A stretch of 64,000 bases of DNA from Paracoccus aeridis (GCF_004923205.2 NZ_SELD02000064.1:1-64000), one strand, 5' to 3'. Shown: positions 16,883 to 26,034, counted from the first letter of the stretch. Numbers and translations are program-made. The notes: generated by a model not told the origin, from the letters alone.

Positions 16883-17656
16883 ATGCTGGTCGATTTCAAT
16901 CACGGTTCGGGCTTTGTCTATGGCCGCGACGCCTCGGATCCCGAACCCCTCGGCGCGCGGATCAACGGCCGCATCGATGCTGCGCTGGAGGCCGAACGCG
17001 AGGGCCAGCGCCCGCGCAACTATCTGGGCGCCAGCCGCATCGGCGAACCCTGCGCGCGGCGGCTGGTCTACGAGGTCACCCACACGCCGCCCGATCCCGG
17101 CAAGGATTTCGAGGGGCGCGTTCTTCGCATCTTCGCGGCCGGGCATGTCTTCGAGGATCTGGCGATCCGCTGGCTTCGGCAGGCCGGATTCGATCTGCGC
17201 ACGCAGACGCAAGCTGGCGGCCAGTTCGGTTTCGAGGCGGCGGGCGGGCGCATTCGCGGCCATGTGGACGGCGTGATCGTCGATGGCCCGGAGATCGGCC
17301 TCGAATGGCCCGTTCTCTGGGAACACAAGGCGCTGAAAGCCTCGTCCTGGTCCGACACGGCGAAGAAAGGCGTGCAGCTCTCGAAGCCGATCTATTTCGG
17401 CCAGATGCAGATCTACATGGCCTACATGGGCCTCGGGTCCGCGCTCTTCACCGCGCTGAACAAGGACACCTGCGAGCTCTACCACGAGCAGGTGTCGTTC
17501 GATCCGGCCGCCGCGCAGGCGCTGTCGGACAAGGCGGTCGACGTGCTGCGCGCCGCGGACGCAGGCGATCTGCTGCCCCGCATCGCGACCAGCCCCGACT
17601 TCTTCCTCTGCCGGTTCTGCCCCTTCGCCGTCCGCTGCTGGGAGGACCGGGCATGA
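16883..17656 (+). CDS. Cas4/RecB-like PD-(D/E)XK exonuclease with Fe-S cysteines
   Basis: The start at 16883 is preceded by GAGGGGG. This 257-residue protein has the nuclease core G-H-V-D-G-V (Asp129) and W-E-H-K-A-L-K (Glu147 and Lys149). A cysteine at residue 57 (G-E-P-C-A-R-R) pairs with a C-terminal cluster L-C-R-F-C-P-F-A-V-R-C-W, the arrangement that binds a 4Fe-4S cluster in Cas4 and AddB-type nucleases. It likely resects DNA ends for the Sak4-like protein. The stop overlaps the helicase start (ATGA). Confidence 0.85.
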   Translation: MLVDFNHGSGFVYGRDASDPEPLGARINGRIDAALEAEREGQRPRNYLGASRIGEPCARRLVYEVTHTPPDPGKDFEGRVLRIFAAGHVFEDLAIRWLRQAGFDLRTQTQAGGQFGFEAAGGRIRGHVDGVIVDGPEIGLEWPVLWEHKALKASSWSDTAKKGVQLSKPIYFGQMQIYMAYMGLGSALFTALNKDTCELYHEQVSFDPAAAQALSDKAVDVLRAADAGDLLPRIATSPDFFLCRFCPFAVRCWEDRA

Positions 17657-18936
17657 CCGTCACCCTTTCTGATACCCAAGGCCGCGCCATCGCCGCGATC
17701 CGCGACTGGTACGAGACGCGGCGGCACGACCAGCAGATCTTCCGACTGTTCGGCTATGCCGGGACCGGCAAGACCACCATCACCGCCATGGCGATCGAGG
17801 CGCTGGGGCTGGAACCCATGACCCCGGGCGGGCTTGGCGGGGTGCTCTTCGCCGCCTTCACCGGCAAGGCGGCGCTCGTCATGACGCGCAAGGGCACGCC
17901 CGCGCAGACCATCCACAGCCTGATCTACCGCGTCTCCGAGGCGACGCCGGAAGAGATCGCGCGCGCGACCGAAGATCTGGCGGCGTTGCGGCGCGACCTG
18001 CCGCGCATGGGCCCGGCCGAGCGGGGTTTCGCGATGACGCGCATCGCCCAGCTCGAACTGCGCCTCGAGGACATCCACCAGCCGAAATTCCTGATCAACG
18101 AGCAGTCGATCCTGCGCGACGCGGACCTCCTGGTGCTCGACGAGGTGTCGATGGTGGGCAAGGAGATGGCCCACGATCTCATGGCCTTCGGCAAGCCGAT
18201 CCTGGTGCTGGGCGATCCGGGGCAGCTGCCGCCCGTGAAGGACACGGGCTTTTTCACCGAGACCGTGCCGGACGTGATGCTGACCGAGGTGCACCGCCAG
18301 GCGGGCGACAGTGCCATCCTGCGGCTCGCGACGCTGGCCCGCGAGGGACTGCCGATCCCACCCGGCGCGCATGACGACCATGTCTGGAAGATGTCGCGCC
18401 ACGAGGTCGGTCCCGCGCAGATGCTACAGGGTGGTCAGGTGATCTGCGGCACCAACTCGACGCGGCGCTGGCTGAACACCGCGATGAAGCGCGCGGCCGG
18501 GTTCGGTGCCGATTTTCCGACAGGCGGTGGCGAGAAGATCATCTGTCTCAAGAACCGCCACGATCTCGGGCTGATCAACGGCATGTTCCTGACACTCACC
18601 GAGGTGCGGCAGGATCCGGACGACGCCTTCGCCTTCAGCGCGATGGTCGAGGCCGAGGACGGGATCAGCATCGGCGGGCGGCAGAGCTTCTGGCGCGGCG
18701 AGTATGCCGATCATGTCGCCTACGACCCCGAGCGCGGGCGGCGTGAATGGCAGATCCGGCGCGGGCTGATCGAGTCCAGCTGGGGCTACGCCATCACCTG
18801 CCACAAGTCGCAGGGCTCGCAATGGGAGAACGTCGTCGTGTTCGACGACGGCTTCGGACGCAGCGCCGCCGATCGCAACCGCTGGCTCTACACCGCGATC
18901 ACGCGGGCCGAGAAAGGTCTGGTGATCCTTGCTTGA
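17653..18936 (+). CDS. SF1 DNA helicase, RecD/Dda-like
   Basis: This protein of 427 residues has all the expected SF1 motifs. They are Walker A GYAGTGKTT at 34-42, V-L-D-E-V-S-M-V, G-D-P-G-Q-L-P-P-V, and near the end C-H-K-S-Q-G-S-Q-W and L-Y-T-A-I-T-R-A. Such enzymes unwind DNA 5' to 3' and are common in phage replication modules. It is coupled by overlap to the Cas4-like nuclease upstream and to the primase downstream (8-base overlap), suggesting a joint replication or end-processing machine. Confidence 0.9.
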   Translation: MTVTLSDTQGRAIAAIRDWYETRRHDQQIFRLFGYAGTGKTTITAMAIEALGLEPMTPGGLGGVLFAAFTGKAALVMTRKGTPAQTIHSLIYRVSEATPEEIARATEDLAALRRDLPRMGPAERGFAMTRIAQLELRLEDIHQPKFLINEQSILRDADLLVLDEVSMVGKEMAHDLMAFGKPILVLGDPGQLPPVKDTGFFTETVPDVMLTEVHRQAGDSAILRLATLAREGLPIPPGAHDDHVWKMSRHEVGPAQMLQGGQVICGTNSTRRWLNTAMKRAAGFGADFPTGGGEKIICLKNRHDLGLINGMFLTLTEVRQDPDDAFAFSAMVEAEDGISIGGRQSFWRGEYADHVAYDPERGRREWQIRRGLIESSWGYAITCHKSQGSQWENVVVFDDGFGRSAADRNRWLYTAITRAEKGLVILA

Positions 18937-21856
18937 CCTCAACGACGCCAAACCGCTCGGCGGCGAGCCTCTGCGCTACGATCTCGATCTGGTGGTGGCG
19001 CGCCTTCGCGAGACCGCCGAGATATGGGTGCCACGCCTGTTTCCGCGCGGGCGCAGGTCGGGCGACGAGTGGCGGCTCGCCAACATCCGGGGCGACGCGC
19101 CGCGCAATACCGGCTCCTGTGTCATCACCCTGCGCGGTGCGCACGCTGGAGACTGGATCGACTTCGACGGCAATCAGGGCGGCGGCCCGATCAGCGCCAT
19201 CGAGGAAGCGACCGGTCTCGACGGCCGGGCGCTGATCGTCGAGGCAGCAGAACTCGCGGGCATCGCGCCAGGCGCACCGGAACGCCGCGCACCGCCGACG
19301 CCGCCCCCATTGAAGCGCGATCCCGCGCTGGAGATCGCGCACATCCTGACGGGTGCGGAGCCGATCACGGGCTCTCCGGTCGCGCGCTATCTGACGGGGC
19401 GCGGTCTGACCGTGCCCGAGGCCGCCGATCTGCTGTTTCATCCGGATCTGACCCATTGGGAAACCAAGACGGGCTATCCGGCCATGCTTGGACAGGTCCG
19501 CGACCGCGATGGCGCGGTCATCGGCCTGCACCGCAGCTACCTCGCCACCGATGAGGTGGCGGTCACCAAGGCGCCGCTCGACAAGGCGAAGAAGATGCTC
19601 GGCCGTGTCTCTGGTGGCGCGGTGCGTCTCGCCGATCTCGGCGACGGCGATCGGCTTGCGCTTTCCGAAGGGATCGAGACCGGCCTCGCGGTGATGACCG
19701 CATGCCCCGATCTGCCGGTCTGGGCGACGTTGTCGACATCGGGCCTCGAACAGGTCGATCTGCCGCCTGGCGTCCGGCGCGTGCTGATCCTGGCCGACAA
19801 CGACACCTCCGGGGCCGGTCTGCGGGCCGCCGAGGCCGCCGCCCGGCGCCTGCGCGCGCAGGGGCGCGACGTGGCCGTCGTCTTGCCGCACGAGGAAGGC
19901 GAGGATTTCAACGACCTGCTGCTGCGCGAAGGGTCCGAGGCTGTCGCGGCCCTGATCGCCGATGCGGAGGCCATCACCGAAACCGAGTCGACACTGCTGA
20001 TCGGACAGCACCGACCGATCAATTATCAGGGCAGCGGCGAGGCCATCCCCACACTGCGCGCCGACGAGGGCGATCTCGCCCGCTCGGTGGAGCGGGTGTG
20101 GAGCCTGCTGATGGCTTCGAACCGGACGCCATGGGTGTTCCGTTTCGCCGGGCAGCCGACATGGGTGGTGCCCGACGACGAGGGCCGTCCGGTCGCCACC
20201 GCGATTACCGAGGAACGCTTGCGCCACATGCTGGCGCGGCTGGCGCACTGGAAGAAGCTGAACGGTAAGGGCGAGCTGGTCGCGGCCCCGCCGCCGATCG
20301 CCGTGGTCAAATCCGTGCTGGCCACGCCCGACCCCGCGCTGCCCGTGCTGGTGGGCATCGTCAACACACCCGTCTTTGGCCGGGGCGGCACGCTGCTGAC
20401 CACGCCGGGCTATCATCCCGACGCGCGGCTTCTCTATGCCCCGACGCCCGGGTTTGTGGTGCCGACCATTCCGGCCAAGCCGTCAGCCGCCGAGGTTGCC
20501 GCCGCCCGCAATCTGCTGTGCGAGGATCTGCTCGGAGACTTCCCCTTCGTCGGTCCCGCCGAGATGGCGCATGTGATCGCGCTGCTGCTGCTCGGCTTCC
20601 TGCGCGGCATGATCGACGGGCCGACGCCGCTGCACCTGATCGAGAAGCCCAGCCCCGGCTCCGGCGCCACGCTCATGGTCGATGCCGTGGCCACCATCCT
20701 CACCGGCTCGGGCGCGAGCGTCATGACCGAGGGGCGCGACGACGACGAATGGCGCAAGCGCGTCACCGCCAAACTGCGCCAGATCCCCACCATCGTGCTG
20801 ATCGACAACCTGCGCGCCAAGCTCGACAGCTCCGCCGTCGCGGCCGCCCTGACGGCGCCCTTCTGGGAGGACCGGATCCTCGGCGCATCGGAAATGGCGC
20901 GGCTGCCGATCCGCTGCCTCTGGATCGCCACCGGCAACAACCCCGAGTTCTCCAACGAGATGGCCCGCCGCCTCCTGCGCATCCGGCTCGATCCTCACGA
21001 GGAGCGCCCCTGGCAGCGCACCGGCTTCCGCCATCCCGATCTTATGACATGGGTGCGTGCCAACCGCCCCCGGCTGGTCGCCGCCTGCCTCACGATTTGC
21101 CAAGCGTGGATCGCCGCCGGAAAGCCGCGCGGCGCGCGCACCATCGGCTCCTTCGAGAACTGGGCGCATGTCGTGGGCGGCGTGCTCGATGTCGCGGGCA
21201 TTCCCGGCTTTCTCGGCAATCTCGACGAGATGATGGAGGCCTCCGACAGCGAGGGCGCAGGCTGGAGCGCCTTCATCGCCGCCTGGTGGGACCGGTTCGG
21301 GACTGCCGAGGTGGGCGCGGCCGACCTCTTCGACGTGGCCCTGTTCTGCGATCCGGCGCCCCCCATCACCGGCCACACGGACCGCGCGCAGAAGACCAGC
21401 TTCGGGATCGCCATCAAGAAGATGCGGGACCGGGTGTTCCAGGTGGGCGATCTGACGCTCAGGCTGGTGCAGGCGGGCACGTTTCGGCGGGCGGTCAAGT
21501 GGCAACTGAAGGTCTCCGAGCAGACGTCGCGCCCTCAATCCGGCGCACGAGGGCCCGGCGCGTGTGAACCTCGGGGCGCGGGTGTGAACCTCCAGAACCG
21601 AGGTTCACACGATCAAGCCATTGATCGGACGAGAAAATGTGAACCTTGTGAACCTTGTGAACCTCTCCCAACCCTTACGCACGCGCGCGCGCACGCACAT
21701 GCGAAGGATGATGCCGGAAAAGGTTCACAAGGTTCACGAGGTTCACAAAGCCCCGTGAATTCAGAGCCTTGTCGGTGTGAACCTCCGTGTGAACCTCCCG
21801 CGGCAGGTTCCCGAGGTTCACCCGTCCCCGATTGGCTGCGGGAGCTCGATCCATGA
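18929..21856 (+). CDS. Toprim primase-helicase replication protein with repeat-rich tail
   Basis: The TTG at 18929 is the only sensible start, since a stop lies two codons upstream. Of 975 residues, 241-340 form a Toprim domain (L-S-E-G-I-E-T-G, then I-L-A-D-N-D). Residues about 540-700 form a RecA/AAA-like motor. Its Walker A is degenerate, P-S-P-G-S-G-A-T-L at 574-582 with alanine for the usual lysine. I-V-L-I-D-N-L (622-628) and A-T-G-N-N follow. The last 110 residues (C-E-P-C-E-P-C-E-P, G-S-Q-G-S-R-G-S-Q) look like low complexity because the DNA there is an iteron-like array. This is probably the phage replication initiator/primase. Confidence 0.85.
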   Translation: MLDLNDAKPLGGEPLRYDLDLVVARLRETAEIWVPRLFPRGRRSGDEWRLANIRGDAPRNTGSCVITLRGAHAGDWIDFDGNQGGGPISAIEEATGLDGRALIVEAAELAGIAPGAPERRAPPTPPPLKRDPALEIAHILTGAEPITGSPVARYLTGRGLTVPEAADLLFHPDLTHWETKTGYPAMLGQVRDRDGAVIGLHRSYLATDEVAVTKAPLDKAKKMLGRVSGGAVRLADLGDGDRLALSEGIETGLAVMTACPDLPVWATLSTSGLEQVDLPPGVRRVLILADNDTSGAGLRAAEAAARRLRAQGRDVAVVLPHEEGEDFNDLLLREGSEAVAALIADAEAITETESTLLIGQHRPINYQGSGEAIPTLRADEGDLARSVERVWSLLMASNRTPWVFRFAGQPTWVVPDDEGRPVATAITEERLRHMLARLAHWKKLNGKGELVAAPPPIAVVKSVLATPDPALPVLVGIVNTPVFGRGGTLLTTPGYHPDARLLYAPTPGFVVPTIPAKPSAAEVAAARNLLCEDLLGDFPFVGPAEMAHVIALLLLGFLRGMIDGPTPLHLIEKPSPGSGATLMVDAVATILTGSGASVMTEGRDDDEWRKRVTAKLRQIPTIVLIDNLRAKLDSSAVAAALTAPFWEDRILGASEMARLPIRCLWIATGNNPEFSNEMARRLLRIRLDPHEERPWQRTGFRHPDLMTWVRANRPRLVAACLTICQAWIAAGKPRGARTIGSFENWAHVVGGVLDVAGIPGFLGNLDEMMEASDSEGAGWSAFIAAWWDRFGTAEVGAADLFDVALFCDPAPPITGHTDRAQKTSFGIAIKKMRDRVFQVGDLTLRLVQAGTFRRAVKWQLKVSEQTSRPQSGARGPGACEPRGAGVNLQNRGSHDQAIDRTRKCEPCEPCEPLPTLTHARAHAHAKDDAGKGSQGSRGSQSPVNSEPCRCEPPCEPPAAGSRGSPVPDWLRELDP
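21563..21822 (+). repeat. iteron-like array of TGTGAACCT / AGGTTCACA, candidate replication origin
   Basis: At least eleven copies of one 9-bp word or its complement occur. TGTGAACCT is at 21563, 21583, 21638, 21647, 21656, 21776 and 21788. The inverse AGGTTCAC is at 21601, 21721, 21730, 21739 and 21814. The three at 21638-21664 are head to tail with no gap. The three at 21721-21747 are the mirror image. Between them lies an alternating GC tract (ACGCACGCGCGCGCGCAC). This symmetry inside a replication gene suggests an origin bound by an initiator. Confidence 0.75.
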
Positions 21857-21912
21857 GCCCCGCATGCCCTGACCATCGCCCCATCGAGCAGCAAACCGGA
21901 AAGGAGCCCATC

Positions 21913-22431
21913 ATGGCCCACGTATCTCTGACCCCGACACCCATGAGCGCCCCGTGCCCCGGCGTGCCGGTCATCCTCGCCCTAGATCTCGGCACCACGA
22001 CCGGCTGGGCCTTGCAGGCTGCGGACGGTCTGATCACCAGCGGCACCGTATCCTTCCGACCGAGCCGCTATGACGGCGGCGGCATGCGCTACCTGAGGTT
22101 CCGGGGCTGGCTCGAGCAGCTGGCTCACGACGCTGGCGCCATCACCGCCATCCATTTCGAGGAGGTGCGCAGACACGTCGGCACCGACGCGGCCCATGTG
22201 TATGGCGGGCTGCTGGCCACGCTGACGTCGTGGGCGGAGACCGCGGGCGTCGCCTATCAGGGCGTGCCGGTCGGCACCATCAAGCGCCACGCCACAGGCA
22301 AGGGCAACGCGAACAAGGACGCCATGATGGCGGCCGCCCGGGCGCGCGGCTTCAGCCCCGCCGACGACAACGAGGCCGACGCCATTGCGATCCTGCTTTG
22401 GGCGCTGGAAACGCGCGGAGGTGTGCAATGA
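21913..22431 (+). CDS. RuvC-like crossover junction endonuclease
   Basis: The ATG at 21913 has AAGGAG seven bases upstream; an earlier ATG at 21853 overlapping the primase stop is possible. The product has 172 residues and an RNase H fold. Markers are I-L-A-L-D-L-G-T-T-T-G-W with the first catalytic Asp25, H-F-E-E-V for the second acid, and N-K-D-A-M... with D-D-N-E-A-D-A for the last acids. Phage members resolve branched DNA before packaging. The stop overlaps the next gene. Confidence 0.85.
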   Translation: MAHVSLTPTPMSAPCPGVPVILALDLGTTTGWALQAADGLITSGTVSFRPSRYDGGGMRYLRFRGWLEQLAHDAGAITAIHFEEVRRHVGTDAAHVYGGLLATLTSWAETAGVAYQGVPVGTIKRHATGKGNANKDAMMAAARARGFSPADDNEADAIAILLWALETRGGVQ

Positions 22432-22631
22432 GCGGCATGCGGTTCACGCCCAAGGGCTACGGCGGTCACCGCCGCAACCCCGACGAGGTCAAGCGCGACG
22501 GCTGGAGGGAACAGGGCCTGCTGGCCGTCGCCATCGACGACGACCGCCTGACCTGGCCCGAGCGGGAGCTGGTGCGCCAGCTCGGCGAGCGGCTCTACGG
22601 CAAGCGGGAACGGGAGGCGCGTCATGGGTGA
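22428..22631 (+). CDS. small conserved phage protein
   Basis: A 67-residue protein (M-S-G-M-R-F-T-P-K-G-Y-G-G-H-R-R-N-P-D-E) starts within the stop of the RuvC-like gene (ATGA). Its own stop lies eight bases inside the DUF6362 gene. It is basic and helical. Similar short proteins precede DUF6362 in related prophages as far as I recall. The function is unknown. Confidence 0.65.
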   Translation: MSGMRFTPKGYGGHRRNPDEVKRDGWREQGLLAVAIDDDRLTWPERELVRQLGERLYGKREREARHG

Positions 22632-23070
22632 GTGGACCACAGCACAAGTGCAGGATCGGCTGGAGCTCGCGGCGGGCGTGATGCGGCAGATGCCGGGCGT
22701 GATGCCGCAGGGCTTCTTCAACGCCTGGCCGGAGTATTTTCACAGCTTCGCAGACAAGGTCGGTCAGGAACCGCAGATGCGGCGGCCAAGGCCGAGCCCG
22801 CGACAGATCACGCAGGCCGAGGACGCGATGCTCTGGCTGCGCTGGCTGGAGCCCGAGGATGGGCGCCTTGTCTGGGCCCGCGCAGACGGCATGGCGTGGA
22901 AGCCGATCTGCTGGCAGTTCGGTCTGTCGCGCACGGCCGCGACCAAGCGCTGGCAGTACGGCCTTGCGGTGATCACCTGGCGCCTGAACGGTCGCGTCCC
23001 GTCGCCCCGGCGCTCGCAGCAGTTCGTCATCGAAAACGCCAATCGCCTGTCAAGAAAAATCGTCCTCTGA
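22624..23070 (+). CDS. DUF6362 family protein
   Basis: This protein of 148 residues begins W-T-T-A-Q-V-Q-D-R-L-E-L-A-A and has the central signature D-A-M-L-W-L-R-W-L-E-P-E-D. A helix-turn-helix-like segment near 115-135 (W-Q-F-G-L-S-R-T-A-A-T-K-R-W-Q-Y-G-L) could bind DNA. DUF6362 is typical of Rhodobacterales and Rhizobiales prophages, placed before methyltransferase and terminase genes. A role in late regulation is plausible but not shown. Confidence 0.8.
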   Translation: MGEWTTAQVQDRLELAAGVMRQMPGVMPQGFFNAWPEYFHSFADKVGQEPQMRRPRPSPRQITQAEDAMLWLRWLEPEDGRLVWARADGMAWKPICWQFGLSRTAATKRWQYGLAVITWRLNGRVPSPRRSQQFVIENANRLSRKIVL

Positions 23071-23474
23071 GGAAATTTTCGGGTGTACATCGCGGGGCCT
23101 TACACATTTCGACGAGGCCGTTAGAAAACCAATATGCTCGGGAGAGGAGCGCGCAGGCAGAGGCCGCGCCGCTGGCTTCCGGGGTCCAGTGAGGGTCCGG
23201 CCGAGGTCCAATGGGCTAACCCATTGAGTTCTTGGTTCCTTCCTGGCGACATTCGTATGCTGGCGGGCGAAGCGCGGGACATCGCCAGCGTCAGGGTCGG
23301 ATTTTTGGGAAGCCACCCGGAAGCCGGAGCCACGCGCGCGCCGCGCAAACACCAATGAACGCTGGCCTTCCGACCGGACACCGCTGGTAGCCGCTGGACC
23401 CCGCTTGGAGTCCAGCGCGGCATCCGGAGTCCGGAAGCCACCGGCATCCACCCGACCTAGGAACCTTGCCCGCC
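23071..23474. other. intergenic region with two strong hairpins
   Basis: There is no gene. Two inverted repeats stand out: CAATGGG/CCCATTG around CTAA at 23209-23226, and CGCTGGAC/GTCCAGCG around a 10-base loop at 23392-23417. Several CCGGA-type words (GTCCGG, CATCCGGAGTCCGGAAG) recur. Neither hairpin is followed by a T tract, so regulatory or packaging-site roles are as likely as termination. Confidence 0.5.
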
Positions 23475-24851
23475 ATGACGCTGAGCTTTGCCCCGGAGGC
23501 GATCGAGACGTGGCCGCTGTCGCGCCTGCAGCCCTACGCGAAGAACGCGAAGGCGCACGGGCCGGACCAGGTCGCGAAGATCGCCGCCAGCATGGCCGAG
23601 TTCGGCTGGACCGTGCCGTGCCTCGTGGCAGAAGACGGGGAACTGATCGCGGGCCATGGCCGCGTGCTGGCCGCGACGCAGCTCGGGCTGACCGAGGCGC
23701 CGGTGATCGTGCTGGGGCATCTGACGGAGGCGCAGCGGCGCGCTTACCGCATCGCGGACAACAAGCTGACCGAACTCGGCAGCTGGGACGAGGCGCTGCT
23801 GTCGGCGGAACTGAACGACCTGCTGGCCGAGGATTTCGACCTGTCGCTGGTCGGCTTCTCCGACGGCGAGTTGGACAAGCTGCTGGCCTACGTCGCGGAA
23901 GACGACGGTGAAGAAGGTGGCGCCGGGGGCTCCGTGCCGCCGGTGACCATCCCAGAGCCGCCGCGCAACCCGGCGTCTCGGACGGGCGACCTCTGGATCC
24001 TCGGCGACCACCGTCTGCTCTGCGGCGACAGCACCAGCGCTGCCGATGTGCGCCGCCTGATGAACGGCGAGCGGGCGATCCTGTTCGCGACCGACCCGCC
24101 GTATCTCGTCGACTACGACGGCTCGAACCACCCGACCCGGAACAAGGATTGGTCGGCGTCCTACGGCACGACATGGGACGACAGTTCGCAGGGGGCGGAA
24201 CTCTACGACGGCTTCATCGCGGCGGCCGTGGCCGAGGCGATCACGCAGGACGCCGCCTGGTACTGCTGGCACGCCTCGCGCCGTCAGGCGATGCTGGAGG
24301 CCTGCTGGGAAAAGGCGGGCGCCTTCGTCCACCAGCAGATCATCTGGGTGAAGGACCGCGGTGTCCTGACCCGGTCCCACTACCTCTGGAAACACGAGCC
24401 CTGCTTCATGGGCTGGCGCCGTCCGAACCGTCCGCCGAAAGTGGCCGAGCAGACGCTGCCCTCGACGTGGGAGATGCCGTCCTTCGCGAAGGACGAGCGC
24501 CCGGATCACCCGACGCCGAAGCCGCTGGACGCCTTCGGCATCCCGATGCGCCAGCATGTGGCGCGCGGCGGGCTTTGCTACGAGCCGTTCTCGGGGTCGG
24601 GTTCGCAGATCATGGCGGGAGAGGCCAACGGCCGCCGCGTCTTCGCTATGGAGATCAGCCCGGCCTATGTCGATGTCGCCGTGGAGCGCTGGCAGGCCGA
24701 GACCGGCCGCGACGCGACCCTCGATGGCGATGGTCGGACCTTCGCTGAGGTGAGAACCGAGCGGCTGGGCGACGACGCCGACTCTCCGGCCGATGCCCCG
24801 GCAACGGACGCCGCCCCCGAACCCGCGCGGAAGCGCAAGACCGCCGCGTGA
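23475..24851 (+). CDS. ParB-domain/DNA methyltransferase fusion
   Basis: The ATG at 23475 is preferred over a TTG at 23466; the product has 458 residues. Residues about 12-100 are a ParB/Srx-like domain (L-Q-P-Y-A-K-N-A-K-A-H, G-E-L-I-A-G-H-G-R-V-L-A-A). A methyltransferase of the N6-adenine/N4-cytosine type follows, with D-P-P-Y as motif IV and E-P-F-S-G-S-G as motif I. There is no partner nuclease nearby. Such enzymes in phages are usually orphan and protect phage DNA from host restriction. The last bases overlap the possible GTG of the alternative next frame. Confidence 0.9.
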   Translation: MTLSFAPEAIETWPLSRLQPYAKNAKAHGPDQVAKIAASMAEFGWTVPCLVAEDGELIAGHGRVLAATQLGLTEAPVIVLGHLTEAQRRAYRIADNKLTELGSWDEALLSAELNDLLAEDFDLSLVGFSDGELDKLLAYVAEDDGEEGGAGGSVPPVTIPEPPRNPASRTGDLWILGDHRLLCGDSTSAADVRRLMNGERAILFATDPPYLVDYDGSNHPTRNKDWSASYGTTWDDSSQGAELYDGFIAAAVAEAITQDAAWYCWHASRRQAMLEACWEKAGAFVHQQIIWVKDRGVLTRSHYLWKHEPCFMGWRRPNRPPKVAEQTLPSTWEMPSFAKDERPDHPTPKPLDAFGIPMRQHVARGGLCYEPFSGSGSQIMAGEANGRRVFAMEISPAYVDVAVERWQAETGRDATLDGDGRTFAEVRTERLGDDADSPADAPATDAAPEPARKRKTAA

Positions 24852-24852
24852 C

Positions 24853-26034
24853 ATGCATGACCTGGCTTTACCTTCCTCCGGACGCGCTTCCGGAGCCGGA
24901 GACGCATGCCTCTTCGGGCTCTCCCTCTGCTCCGGCGCGGGCGGGCTCGATCTCGGGCTCGCCATTGCCATCCCCGGATATCGTGCTGTGGGCCATGTCG
25001 AACGGGAAACCTTTGCCGCAGCCACTCTCGTGGCGCGGATGGAAGACGCGTCCCTGGATCCGGCACCTGTCTGGGACGATATTGCCACCTTCGACGGCCG
25101 CCCTTGGCGCGGCGCGGTGGACATCGTCACTGCGGGCTATCCGTGCCAGCCGTTCTCGGTCGCGGGCAAGCGCCGGGGCGCGGACGATCCGCGTCATCTA
25201 TGGCCCCATGTCGCCCGCATCATCGGCGAGGCCGAGCCGCCCTTCGTCTTCCTCGAGAATGTCGCCCATCATCTCCGCCTCGGCTTCCCCGAAGTCGCCG
25301 GCGGACTGGTCGGCATGGGCTACCGCCTTGCGGCAGGCCTCTTCACGGCGGCGGAAGTCGGTGCGCCCCACAAGCGCGAACGGCTGTTCATCCTCGCCAT
25401 CCGCGAGGGGGACGAGTTGGCCGACCCCGCGCGCCTGCTCCGGCACCCGCTCGAGTGGCGGGAACCGGACGGAACTGCTGCGGCTCTGGCCGACGCCCCG
25501 TGCCAGTGCGAACGAGAACCGGCAAACGAAGCCGACGCCGTCGCAGGAAGCAGGCCAGCACGGGATGAAACTGGCGACGACGGCCGCGCTCTGGCCGACG
25601 CCCCAGATCGACAGTTTCCGCAGCCGGGGTGGCGAACGGAAGGACGAGAAGGGTCTGGACCGCATGGCGCGCGACTGGCCTACGCCGATGGCGAACGGGC
25701 GTGCCAAGCCGAGCGCGGGCAACCGCAGGAGTGCCGACCTGACCCATGCGGCGGGGATGTGGATGACGCCGACGGCCCGCGATCACAAGGACGGGGCGAC
25801 GACCTTGGCGAACACGCCGGTGAACGGCCTGCTTGGCCGCCAGGTCCTGGCGACGCCGATGGCTGGGAGCGATACCTGCGATGTGCGCCGGACCTTGAAC
25901 CCGCTGTTCGTCGAGGCGCTGATGGGCTGGCCCACCGGGTGGACCGGCTTCGCCTCTGTGGCAACGGCGTGGTCCCACTGGTTGCGGCGCATGCGCTGCG
26001 AACTCTCGCGGCTGAACTGCTGGCCGATGGATGA
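24853..26034 (+). CDS. C5 cytosine DNA methyltransferase (Dcm type), frame A
   Basis: This 393-residue protein has the C5-methyltransferase motifs in order. They are L-F-G-L-S-L-C-S-G-A-G-G-L-D-L-G (I), P-C-Q-P-F-S-V-A-G-K (IV, catalytic Cys), F-L-E-N-V (VI), K-R-E-R-L-F (VIII), and C-terminal L-R-L-C-G-N-G-V-V-P (X). From about 25440 on, third codon positions become A/T-rich in this frame and GC-rich in frame B (see 25412-26047). The variable region reads repeated L-A-D-A-P/D in frame A. Either frame A is the full enzyme over an overprinted gene, or a one-base change at the G run 25407-25411 switched frames. Confidence 0.8.
   Translation: MHDLALPSSGRASGAGDACLFGLSLCSGAGGLDLGLAIAIPGYRAVGHVERETFAAATLVARMEDASLDPAPVWDDIATFDGRPWRGAVDIVTAGYPCQPFSVAGKRRGADDPRHLWPHVARIIGEAEPPFVFLENVAHHLRLGFPEVAGGLVGMGYRLAAGLFTAAEVGAPHKRERLFILAIREGDELADPARLLRHPLEWREPDGTAAALADAPCQCEREPANEADAVAGSRPARDETGDDGRALADAPDRQFPQPGWRTEGREGSGPHGARLAYADGERACQAERGQPQECRPDPCGGDVDDADGPRSQGRGDDLGEHAGERPAWPPGPGDADGWERYLRCAPDLEPAVRRGADGLAHRVDRLRLCGNGVVPLVAAHALRTLAAELLADG

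Noticed and set aside
16883..17656. CRISPR-associated Cas4
   Set aside because: The nuclease and Fe-S motifs match Cas4, but there are no cas1/cas2 genes or array. It is part of a phage recombination operon.
21563..21822. Possible CRISPR array
   Set aside because: The repeated unit is only 9 bp, occurs in both orientations, and has no regular spacers or cas genes nearby; iterons fit better.
23457..25130. Antisense open frame of 557 codons opposite the ParB-methyltransferase
   Set aside because: The plus strand carries all methyltransferase motifs; the antisense product has none and crosses a gene boundary.
24848..25411. First half of frame B in the Dcm region as an independent gene
   Set aside because: Here frame A holds the catalytic motifs and good codon usage, while frame B reads as S/P/R-rich shadow.
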